64,000 bases of DNA from Thauera sp. K11. Its GTDB lineage: Bacteria > Pseudomonadota > Gammaproteobacteria > Burkholderiales > Rhodocyclaceae. Position 1 is the first letter of the stretch. Every line of letters starts with the position of its first letter. The notes beneath the pieces are model-generated. The model searched no databases and was not told the origin of the DNA. It saw only the letters and a program-made list of their open reading frames with translations. The stretch is from NCBI RefSeq assembly GCF_002354895.1, contig NZ_CP023439.1:2170001-2234000 (forward strand), given 5' to 3'. Below are positions 38,168 to 45,737 of the stretch, piece after piece. A program made the translations under genes and the position numbers.

Positions 38168-38191
38168 GATAGCAAAACGTTTTGCGTGATC
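38168..38191. promoter_or_regulatory. 24-bp repeat, copy 2, before the protease-capsid genes
   Basis: Identical to 28436-28459 and containing GCAAAACGTTTTGC (38172-38185). It lies 52 bp upstream of the first head gene, where Mu has its I promoter. No clear -10 box follows in GC-rich sequence; GATAGC at its 5' edge or GTGATC at its 3' edge could serve. Confidence 0.6.
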
Positions 38192-38243
38192 CCGCGCCGG
38201 CCGGCCCGGATCATGGCCTCCGTCACACACAACGGAGCGCCAC

Positions 38244-38498
38244 ATGGATCACCCGATGGATCTGCCCGCGGCCGCGGCCGCGAAGCACGTCAAGCGCGTA
38301 CAGCCCGAGATCGGCGAGGACGGTAAGCTCACCGGCAAGGAGCTGCAGATCGCCGTCAGCGTTAACGAGGTCTTCGCGAGCCGGCTGCGCGATGACGTGC
38401 TGACCGTCATCACCACCGATGGGCAGAGGCTGGTCGCCGTGCTGCCGCAGACGGTCGTCGACAAGCTCAAGCCGGCCAACGAGGCGGACAAGCAATGA
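38244..38498 (+). CDS. Small protein before the head protease, function unknown
   Basis: The 84-residue product (VKRVQPEIGEDGKLTGKELQ, VFASRLRDDVLTVITTDGQRLVAVLP) has GGAG before ATG 38244 and overlaps the next gene by 4 bp. No family recognised. Confidence 0.65.
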   Translation: MDHPMDLPAAAAAKHVKRVQPEIGEDGKLTGKELQIAVSVNEVFASRLRDDVLTVITTDGQRLVAVLPQTVVDKLKPANEADKQ

Positions 38499-40741
38499 CG
38501 ATCCCGGCGGCGGGCGTCGTTGGCGCGCGGCTGATCGAGGCCGCGGCGACCGAAGTGCGGGCCGTCATCGAGCTGGTGCGCCAGGCTGTCGGCAATTCGC
38601 TGGGGCGCGACTGGGTGTCGGTGGAGGCGATGTATCCCGATCGGATCGTGATCCCGGAAAACGGCCGGCTGTATGCGTACCCCTACACGCTCACCGACGA
38701 CAACCAGGTGCAGCTCGGCACTCGCTCCGAGGTGACGCTAGCCCACAACCCGGTGCGCTTCGCCGAGGCCAACGGCGCCTTCCTGGAGGCGGTCGAGGGT
38801 GGCCGGTGGTTGATCCGCGTGATCCGCGCCGGGCTCTCCGGCAACGCCAACTACTACCCCGATACGGTGTTGCGCGAGTCGGCGCCGCTCTTCGAAGGTG
38901 CGCGCGTGTTCGTCAAGAGTGACGCGGAGCACCTCAAAGGCGGCGGGAAGGACGTGCGCAACCTGATCGGCGGGCTGTCGAATGCACGCTTCGCCGAAGG
39001 CGCCGCGGTCGATGCCGGCGAAATCCTCGCCGATTTGACGCTGATCGAGCCTGAAGGCGACGTCGCGGTGAAGCTACGCGAAGCGCATGCCCGCTCGCTC
39101 TCCGGCCTCTTCGGCTTTTCCGTTGATGTCACCGGCACGGCGCGCACCGAGCTGCGCGAGGGCCGCAAGGTGCGGATGGCGAAGTCCATTCGTGTCGTCA
39201 ATTCTGTGGATCTGATCGTGGAGCCCGGGGCCGGCGGCGAACTGATCCGTTTTCTCGAAGCCGCCCCGACCAACGAGGAGCAAGACGCCATGCTGCGTGA
39301 ACGACTGCTGCGCCTGCTGGAGGCCAAGGCGCCGAAAGCCTACGCGAAGATCAACCCCGAGACGATCACCGACGAGGAGTTGGAGGTGGTGTTCGCCGAG
39401 GCGCTCGGCGCTGGTGCACCGGACCCGGCGAGGCCGCCCGCCGCCGATCTCGCGCTGACCGAAGTCCGCCTGGTCGAAGCGCGCATCGTCGCGCGCGACC
39501 TGGTCGCGGCGGCCAAGCTGCCGCAGCCGGCCAAGAGCCGACTGCTCACCCGCTTTGCCGAGGCCCGCGAGGTGTTTGGCCGCGCGGACGTCGAGCGCGA
39601 GATCGAGGCCGAGCGCGCCTACCTCGCGCAGTTCACCGAGTCCGGCAAGCCGGTGATCAACTTCGAGGACGCGCCGCGCGTCGAGGATCGCTCGGTCAAG
39701 ATCGGTGAGATGCTCGATGACTTTTTCAGCGGGAAGAACGGGCAGCACAGCTTTCGCGAGTGCTACTACGAGATCACCGGCGACCGCCGCGTCTCCGGCG
39801 CGCTGCAGGACTGCGACGAGTCGCGCATGCGCGAGTCGCTGGGCGTGCGTTTCGCCGAGTCGCTGACTTCGGCGAGCTTTACCTCGGTGCTTGGCAACTC
39901 GATCACCCGCCGGATGCTGGCCGAGTACAGCGCGCAGACCGACCTGCAGACCTGGCGCAAGATCGCGACCTCGGTGCCGGTCAATGACTTCCGCACCAAC
40001 GAGCGCACCCGCTTCGGCGGCTACGGCAACCTGCCTGCAGTCAATGAGGCTGGGGGCTACAACGCGCTTTCCAGCCCAACCGATGAGAAAGCGACCTATG
40101 CGGTGACCAAGCGCGGTGGAACCGAAGACGTGACGCTCGAGATGATCCGCAACGATGATGTCGGCGCCATCCGCCGTATCCCGGTCAAATTGGCACTGGC
40201 CGCGGCGCGCACGCTGTACGAGTTCGTGTTCGATTTCATTCGCGTCAATCCGGTGATCTACGACACCGTCGCGCTGTTTCATGCCACCCACGCCAACCTG
40301 GGCGCGAGCGCACTCGACGCTACCACGTTCGCCGCGGCGCGCCTGGCCATGGTCAAACAGGCCGAGGCCGGCTCCAGCAAGCGCCTGGGCATCGGCCCGC
40401 GGTACATCCTGCTGCCGGTCGACCTGCAGGAAGCGGCCTACAACCTCTTCGTCCGCAACCAGAACCTGGACAAGACCTTCACCCAGACGGTCAATCCGGA
40501 GCCGATCGTGGTGTCGTACTGGGTCGACGCCAATGACTGGTCGCTGGTGGCTGACCCCAACCAGATCCCAACAATTGAAGTCGGCTTCCTGGACGGCCGC
40601 GAGGAGCCGGAGATCTTCGTCCAGGACATCCCGAACGTCGGCAGCCTGTTTTCCAACGACAAGGTCACATACAAGATCCGACACATCTACAGCGGCGCCG
40701 TCATGGATTACCGCGGCCTCTACAAGGCCGTGGTCGCGTAA
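38495..40741 (+). CDS. Fused prohead protease-scaffold and major capsid protein
   Basis: The 748-residue product joins what Mu encodes as two genes. Residues about 1-260 resemble phage head maturation proteases (FAEANGAFLEAVEGGRWLIR, then ARSLSGLFGFSVDVTG). A charged linker of about 120 residues looks like scaffold or delta domain. Residues from about 387 are an HK97-fold capsid protein (SFTSVLGNSITRRMLAEY, IRNDDVGAIRRIPVKLALAAARTLYEFVFDFI, ending YKIRHIYSGAVMDYRGLYKAVVA). Cleavage would free the capsid subunit. No frameshift or stop separates the parts. Confidence 0.85.
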   Translation: MTIPAAGVVGARLIEAAATEVRAVIELVRQAVGNSLGRDWVSVEAMYPDRIVIPENGRLYAYPYTLTDDNQVQLGTRSEVTLAHNPVRFAEANGAFLEAVEGGRWLIRVIRAGLSGNANYYPDTVLRESAPLFEGARVFVKSDAEHLKGGGKDVRNLIGGLSNARFAEGAAVDAGEILADLTLIEPEGDVAVKLREAHARSLSGLFGFSVDVTGTARTELREGRKVRMAKSIRVVNSVDLIVEPGAGGELIRFLEAAPTNEEQDAMLRERLLRLLEAKAPKAYAKINPETITDEELEVVFAEALGAGAPDPARPPAADLALTEVRLVEARIVARDLVAAAKLPQPAKSRLLTRFAEAREVFGRADVEREIEAERAYLAQFTESGKPVINFEDAPRVEDRSVKIGEMLDDFFSGKNGQHSFRECYYEITGDRRVSGALQDCDESRMRESLGVRFAESLTSASFTSVLGNSITRRMLAEYSAQTDLQTWRKIATSVPVNDFRTNERTRFGGYGNLPAVNEAGGYNALSSPTDEKATYAVTKRGGTEDVTLEMIRNDDVGAIRRIPVKLALAAARTLYEFVFDFIRVNPVIYDTVALFHATHANLGASALDATTFAAARLAMVKQAEAGSSKRLGIGPRYILLPVDLQEAAYNLFVRNQNLDKTFTQTVNPEPIVVSYWVDANDWSLVADPNQIPTIEVGFLDGREEPEIFVQDIPNVGSLFSNDKVTYKIRHIYSGAVMDYRGLYKAVVA

Positions 40742-40863
40742 TACCACTCGCGAGCGAGAGGCGTTGATCCTGCGGGCTGGGCCGTGCTGGGGTGGTCCGG
40801 CCTGGCCCGCGGGGGAGCACAAGATGCCAAATCCGCCCACCAGACATTTTGAGCGAGACTGCA

Positions 40864-41220
40864 ATGGCCACTGCCACCCGCACGCTGAGCGCCGCGCTGC
40901 AGCCGGTAATCGAGTATGACAATCCGGGCTACTCGAGCACCATCCTGAACATCGACGTCCAGAACAAGGGCGCCGCCGCCGTCGCCGGCTGGAAGGTGCT
41001 GGCACGCCGGACGAAGTCCGCGCCGCTGCGCGACATCACGCCGGCGTCGATCACGGCCGCCGATGGCAACCTGGTTGTGACCCCTTCACCCCGTGCGGCC
41101 GCCAACCTCGCTGCGGCCGCCAATACGCAGCTCGCGCTCAACGTCACTCTGTGGGACCGGGTGGAAATCCATTTCCAGGGCGTTGGGGCGGAGCTGGTCG
41201 CGCACTGGGAGTCGCTGTGA
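40864..41220 (+). CDS. Possible head decoration protein
   Basis: The 118-residue beta-rich product (TRTLSAALQPVIEYDNPGYSSTILNIDVQ...ALNVTLWDRVEIHFQGVG) directly follows the capsid gene, a common place for decoration or head-fibre proteins. The role is a guess from position. Confidence 0.5.
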   Translation: MATATRTLSAALQPVIEYDNPGYSSTILNIDVQNKGAAAVAGWKVLARRTKSAPLRDITPASITAADGNLVVTPSPRAAANLAAAANTQLALNVTLWDRVEIHFQGVGAELVAHWESL

Positions 41221-42263
41221 GTCGCGGGCTGAGTGCGATCGAGCGGGCAAGAATGCCGCTCGGTTTCGTCGGTGGCGCGACCGATGGTCCGCGTGTGGGC
41301 GCGCAGGCGATCGACATCCACGAAATTGCCATGCGACCGCTGAGTGAAATCCTCAACGAGGCGCGGGGGAAGGGGCGGGTCAGGATTCATCTGCTGCCCG
41401 GCAACTACCGCGCGCTCGAGGACGAGGTTGAGCTGCAGGCCGTCGATCTGGAGAACGTCATCCTCATCGGTGCAACGCTCGATCTTGGGGTGTCAACGCA
41501 TTATTCGCTGACCGGATCGGTCGCGGCTCGTGTGTTCACCCGCACGTTCGCGGGCGGCGTGAGCGGCGTGAGTGTCGGTAACGTCGGGAGGGTTTTTTCC
41601 AGCGATTCGGCTGTTGTCGGGTACTGCGCAGCAGTGACGGCGGTTGATGCGGCAAACAAGCGCGTGTCATTCTCATACCGACAGCTCGAGCCATCCGGCC
41701 ATGCCTTCGGCGCCGGGACGATCGCGTCGGTCGCTCAGGTTCTCGCGACGACGCTGCCCAAGCTCACGCTCACAGGAAGCAGGCTTGGCGGACTGCTGAC
41801 CTGCATCGTGCCGGCACTGTCCCTCTTCAATCGGTCTGCCGTTGGTTTCGGCGTGGAGATTACGCAGGAGCAGGGCAATGCATTTTACGACGCCGTAAGT
41901 CCGGCGCTCACGACTGTCCTCGTTGCAATGTCATCGCTTACCGCGGACGGCAGTACCCTCTGTGGCGGCAATTTTGCAGCGGACTACGCATCGCTCGTGC
42001 ATATCGATTCGTTCTACATCGGCGATCTTGGAGTTCTGACTGCGCTCGGCAATTCGTTTGCAAGCGCATGGTCGACAATCATCGCCCCGGGCTCTGGGGT
42101 GACTGCAAAGTCGCGGTCGCTGATCGAGCTGGATGGCTCGAGCGTCTTTGCGGATCAGTGCATCAGCCTCAGCTCGGCGGGCGCGGTAACGGTGGCATGG
42201 ACCGAAGAGTCGGCAAACCCGTACGTCAATGATGGGACCGGACAGGTGCTCGAGGCATCATGA
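41217..42263 (+). CDS. Structural-region protein, function unknown
   Basis: GTG 41217 overlaps the previous stop and opens 348 codons. The product looks like a beta-helix or parallel-strand surface protein (RIHLLPGNYRALEDEVELQAVDLENVILIGATLDLG; LTSSLTADGS-type short repeats). Its position between capsid and connector genes is unusual for a fibre. No family recognised. Confidence 0.6.
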   Translation: MSRGLSAIERARMPLGFVGGATDGPRVGAQAIDIHEIAMRPLSEILNEARGKGRVRIHLLPGNYRALEDEVELQAVDLENVILIGATLDLGVSTHYSLTGSVAARVFTRTFAGGVSGVSVGNVGRVFSSDSAVVGYCAAVTAVDAANKRVSFSYRQLEPSGHAFGAGTIASVAQVLATTLPKLTLTGSRLGGLLTCIVPALSLFNRSAVGFGVEITQEQGNAFYDAVSPALTTVLVAMSSLTADGSTLCGGNFAADYASLVHIDSFYIGDLGVLTALGNSFASAWSTIIAPGSGVTAKSRSLIELDGSSVFADQCISLSSAGAVTVAWTEESANPYVNDGTGQVLEAS

Positions 42264-42949
42264 TCGACGATCTCGAAACCCTCACTGACGACCTGGTGCG
42301 TGATTCGCTCGAGCGGGTCGCGTCCGAGTCGCGCGACCGCGCGATCAGGCTTGCCCTGGTGCGCTACAGCGCAGACCGGCCTCGCGAGGTGGTCGAGGAC
42401 GTCATCAGCGCTGGCGGTGCGGTGCTGCCGCTCCCTCTTGGCTGGACGACGGATGCGAGCGTGCTGCGCGGCATCGAGTTCCCGGTTGGCGCCGAGCCGC
42501 TGCCGGCATCCGCGTGGCGCATGTACCGCACGCCGACTGGCGTCGAGATCCAGCTGACGGGTCAACGGCTCAACGCGGGTGATGCCGTTCGACTGACCTA
42601 CGCGGCGGCGCACGTGGTGTCGGACACCGAGGACACGATTCCGCTGGCGCATCGAGAGGCGGTCGCGTGCTATGCGGCCTCGTTGCTGGCCGAGCAGCTC
42701 GCCGCACTCCATGCCAACGCAGCAGAGCCGACGATCGCCGCCGACAGCGTGAACTACAGCCACCCGGCGCGAGAATGGGCCCGGCGCGCCAAAGATCTGC
42801 GAAACCGCTACTTCGCCACCTTAGGTGTGGAGATCACGGCGCAGGGCGTGGAAAAGCCGCGCATGGAGGCGGCGGGCGCGATCGCGCAGCTCGATCTCAC
42901 TCCGTCCTGGCGGCGCCCGCCGAACGGCCTGTGGCTGGGGAGGCGGTGA
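42260..42949 (+). CDS. Probable head-tail connector protein
   Basis: The 229-residue product begins with a helical connector-like region (DDLVRDSLERVASESRDRAIRLALVRY) and has HREAVACYAASLLAEQLAA in the second half. It is followed by gp10-like and tail-terminator-like genes, the normal connector order. Overlaps its neighbours by 4 bp upstream and 1 bp downstream. Confidence 0.6.
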   Translation: MIDDLETLTDDLVRDSLERVASESRDRAIRLALVRYSADRPREVVEDVISAGGAVLPLPLGWTTDASVLRGIEFPVGAEPLPASAWRMYRTPTGVEIQLTGQRLNAGDAVRLTYAAAHVVSDTEDTIPLAHREAVACYAASLLAEQLAALHANAAEPTIAADSVNYSHPAREWARRAKDLRNRYFATLGVEITAQGVEKPRMEAAGAIAQLDLTPSWRRPPNGLWLGRR

Positions 42950-43461
42950 TGGACGTCCGCTTCGACGCCAGCGACGTGGCTGCGCTGCAGCGTGCATTCA
43001 TTGCCGCTCCCGATCTGACGGCCGAGGAACTGCATGCCTTCATGGCACGCGCCACGGCCCATCTGCAGGCCGAAGTCCAGGAGCGCACGCCGACGACGCA
43101 CGGCACGCTGCGCGCCTCGATCTTCGGCGAGGTCGATCCATTCGGCAAGGGACTGCACGTCACCGGCATCACGGGCACGCCAAGTGCCTACGTGCTCCCT
43201 GTCGAATTCGGCAGCAAGCCGCACTACGTGGGCGAAAAGGGCATCGAGGCGCTGACCGACTGGGCTGAGCAGAAACTTGGCGTGACCGGCGAAGAGGCCG
43301 TGGCGGCCGCGCATCGCGTGGCGTGGAAGATCCGGCACCATGGGACGAAGCCCGTGCGCATGTTTGGCGATGCCTTCAACGCCAACCGCCCGCAGATCGG
43401 CGCGGACTTCGCCCGCACCGTGCGGGATCTGCTGAAACGCATCGAGAGGGCCGCGCAATGA
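42949..43461 (+). CDS. HK97 gp10-like neck/tail-completion protein
   Basis: The 170-residue product has the gp10-like pattern (QERTPTTHGTLRASIFG, YVLPVEFGSKPHYV). These proteins close or connect the neck in siphophages. ATG 42949 shares bases with the stop before it. Confidence 0.7.
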   Translation: MDVRFDASDVAALQRAFIAAPDLTAEELHAFMARATAHLQAEVQERTPTTHGTLRASIFGEVDPFGKGLHVTGITGTPSAYVLPVEFGSKPHYVGEKGIEALTDWAEQKLGVTGEEAVAAAHRVAWKIRHHGTKPVRMFGDAFNANRPQIGADFARTVRDLLKRIERAAQ

Positions 43462-43958
43462 GCCACCTCGACACCGTCCGCGCCGCCATCGTCGCCCGCC
43501 TGCAGAGCGTGGCCAACATCGGCGCGGTGCATGACTACCAGCGCTATGCCGCCGATCTCGCGCGGATGAAGGCGCTCTACGTGTCCGAGATCGGCGGCAA
43601 GAGCCAGGTGCGCGGCTGGTACGTCTCGCGCGTCTCGCGCGTCGAGACCGCGCCTTTCATCGGTCGGCGCGCGGTGACGTGCGGCTGGGTCATCCGCGGC
43701 TACATGGCGCTCGCAGACGCCGACGAGTCCGAGATCACGTTCGACAACCTGGTCGAGTCGATCTGCGACACATTCCGGGCCGACGAGACGCTGGGCGGCA
43801 CGGTGGCCACGACCAGTTTTGCGGGGCGGGACAACGACGGGCCGGAGCAGGTCGGCCCCCAGGCGCCGGAGATCGGGCCGGTGATGTTCGCCGGCGTGCT
43901 GTGCCATGCCGCGCGGCTGGAGCTGATAACGCGCTGGTTTTTGCAGGATGCACCGTGA
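43458..43958 (+). CDS. Probable tail terminator protein
   Basis: The 166-residue product (HLDTVRAAIVARLQSV, RAVTCGWVIRGYMALADADESEITFDNLVESICDTFR) matches the size, position and beta-alpha pattern of tail terminators (lambda U class) between the gp10-like and tail-tube genes. Coupled by ATGA overlap. Confidence 0.65.
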   Translation: MSHLDTVRAAIVARLQSVANIGAVHDYQRYAADLARMKALYVSEIGGKSQVRGWYVSRVSRVETAPFIGRRAVTCGWVIRGYMALADADESEITFDNLVESICDTFRADETLGGTVATTSFAGRDNDGPEQVGPQAPEIGPVMFAGVLCHAARLELITRWFLQDAP

Positions 43959-43981
43959 TTCAAAAAAAGGAGTAGTAAGCC

Positions 43982-44929
43982 GTGGCGAATGTCATCGCAT
44001 CACCGCGTTTCTGGAAGAAGAAAGCGATCCTCATCAAGTCCGAGGCGACCGTAGGCACCGATGCGCTGCCTGTGGGGGCCGCCAACTGGATCGAGGCCCG
44101 GAACGTCACCTTCGCGCCGCTCGACGTCGAGACCGTGGAGCGCAACATCGAGCAGCCGTACTTCGGCAACGGCGGGACGCTGGCCACTGGCCGCTACTCG
44201 ACACTGAGCTTCGAGACGGCGCTGGTCGGGCCGGGGGAGGCCGGCGACGCGCCGAAGATCGCACCGCTGCTGCTCGCGTGCGCCTTCAAGGAAACGCTCG
44301 AAGTGGACACCTCGGCGACGTACGACCTGGTGTCCGAGGCGATCGGCGCCGTGACTGCGTACATCAACATCGACGGCACGCTGCACAAGATGGTGGGCTG
44401 TCGCGGGACGGCCACGATCACGATCGGCGCAAAGGCGATCCCGCTGATCCGCTTCGAGCTGCAGTCGATCTACACCGACCCGACCGCCGTCGGGCTGCCC
44501 GCCGTCGATAAGACCGGCTGGATGATCGAGCAGCCGGTCACTGCCGCGACCACGCTCGGGCTGACGCTCAACGCCATTCCGCTCGCCTATTCCGCGCTCG
44601 AAATCGCACTCGCGAACCAGCTCGCGCGCATCGACTTGCCCGGACCGCAGGTGGAGGTGGCGATCACGGACCGCAAGCCGACGATGAGTGCAACCGTGCT
44701 CGCGCCGGGCCTGGGCGTGTTCAACCCGTTCGGCCTGGTGACGGCCGGCACCGTGGTCGATATCACCACGACACACGACAACCGCGCGGGCCACAAAGCC
44801 AAGCTCGAGGGCCAGGTGCGCGTGATCGGCGTCGAATACGACAACGTCGAAGGCATGCTGGCCTACCGTCTGACGTTCGAGCCGTGGCCGGTCGACGGCA
44901 ACGACGAACTGACCATTACCTACCTGTGA
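43982..44929 (+). CDS. Major tail tube protein
   Basis: The 315-residue product (KKKAILIKSEATVGTDALPVGAANWIEARNVTFAPLDVETVERN at the start; GQVRVIGVEYDNVEGMLAYRLTFEP near the end) precedes the tail chaperones, as the tube protein does in lambda-like tails. GTG 43982 has GGAG upstream; such a strong ribosome site fits a highly made structural protein. Confidence 0.75.
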   Translation: MANVIASPRFWKKKAILIKSEATVGTDALPVGAANWIEARNVTFAPLDVETVERNIEQPYFGNGGTLATGRYSTLSFETALVGPGEAGDAPKIAPLLLACAFKETLEVDTSATYDLVSEAIGAVTAYINIDGTLHKMVGCRGTATITIGAKAIPLIRFELQSIYTDPTAVGLPAVDKTGWMIEQPVTAATTLGLTLNAIPLAYSALEIALANQLARIDLPGPQVEVAITDRKPTMSATVLAPGLGVFNPFGLVTAGTVVDITTTHDNRAGHKAKLEGQVRVIGVEYDNVEGMLAYRLTFEPWPVDGNDELTITYL

Positions 44930-44940
44930 GGACGCCATCC

Positions 44941-45447
44941 ATGATTACCCTGGCCGCGGCTGCCGCCTTTTTTGTCATCGACCCGTGCCCCACGGTGCGC
45001 TGGCCCGTCACCGTTCGCATTCCCGCCGACGGCGGGCCGGCGGACTTTCGTTTCGAAGCCGACATCCGGGTGCACTCCGAGGAGGCTTACGCGCGGGTGC
45101 TGCCGCCCGAGGCCGATGCGCCCTTCCTGCCGGACGATGTTCCCGCGCTGAGCAAAAAGACGATGGCCGAGGTGCTGCAAGAAAACGCGCACTACCTGCC
45201 CATGCACGTCGTGGGCTGGCACGGCGTGATCGACGCGCAGGGCAAGCCGGTGTCGGTCGAATCGTTGCCCGAGCAGATCCTGTACGGACCGTACGGCATC
45301 GCGCTGTCGCGCGGGCTGTGGCGGGCCATCAATGAGGTGCGCTACGGCCTGGACCCGTACCAGCCGGGCGCCACGGCGGGAAACTCCGCGCCGTCGCCCG
45401 ACGCTGGACGGAACTCAGTCTCGAGCGCGACGGCGCCGACGAAGTAG
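44941..45447 (+). CDS. Tail assembly chaperone, G-like zero-frame product
   Basis: The 168-residue product (DFRFEADIRVHSEEAYARVLPPEAD, MAEVLQENAHYLPMHVVGWHGV) lies between tube and tape measure, like lambda G. A slippery heptamer GGGAAAC near codon 146 lets a share of ribosomes shift -1 into the downstream frame. The zero-frame end beyond it (NSAPSPDAGRNSVSSATAPTK) is low-complexity. Confidence 0.8.
   Translation: MITLAAAAAFFVIDPCPTVRWPVTVRIPADGGPADFRFEADIRVHSEEAYARVLPPEADAPFLPDDVPALSKKTMAEVLQENAHYLPMHVVGWHGVIDAQGKPVSVESLPEQILYGPYGIALSRGLWRAINEVRYGLDPYQPGATAGNSAPSPDAGRNSVSSATAPTK
45378..45384 (+). promoter_or_regulatory. -1 ribosomal frameshift site GGGAAAC
   Basis: The heptamer is in the correct phase (G GGA AAC) for -1 slippage to GGG AAA C. 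Lambda uses GGGAAAG at the same place to make gpGT. The -1 frame then stays open for 357 bp up to 45737. Confidence 0.8.
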
Positions 45448-45737
45448 ATGACGACCTGGCGGCCTTCCACCTCGAGGCCGAGCGGCCGCCGGTCGAGCAG
45501 GAAACCATCCCGGTCTATGCCCACAACTGGCCGGCATTCCGGATCTGGCGGGCGACATGGCGCCAGTGGCGCTATGTCTCGCTGGGCATGGCCGGCGCCA
45601 CACGGGCGGGTCTGGACTGGGCGCAGGTGGAGTCGGTGATGCGCATGCAGCGGATCTTGCCGCGCCAGCGGACGGCGATCTGCGAGGCGCTGGCCGAAAT
45701 GGAAACCGCAGCCCTTGAAGTCTTGAGCAAACGATAA
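45381..45737 (+). CDS. T-like extension of the tail chaperone (DUF1799-like), reached by -1 frameshift
   Basis: The frame encodes about 118 residues after the slip (KLRAVARRWTELSLERDGADEV, then NWPAFRIWRATWRQWRYVSLGMAGATRAGLDWAQVESVMR), resembling DUF1799 phage proteins, and ends TAATG, overlapping the tape measure start. There is no good start codon of its own. The GT-type fusion should link tape measure and tube during tail assembly. Confidence 0.75.
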   Translation, partial: KLRAVARRWTELSLERDGADEVDDDLAAFHLEAERPPVEQETIPVYAHNWPAFRIWRATWRQWRYVSLGMAGATRAGLDWAQVESVMRMQRILPRQRTAICEALAEMETAALEVLSKR

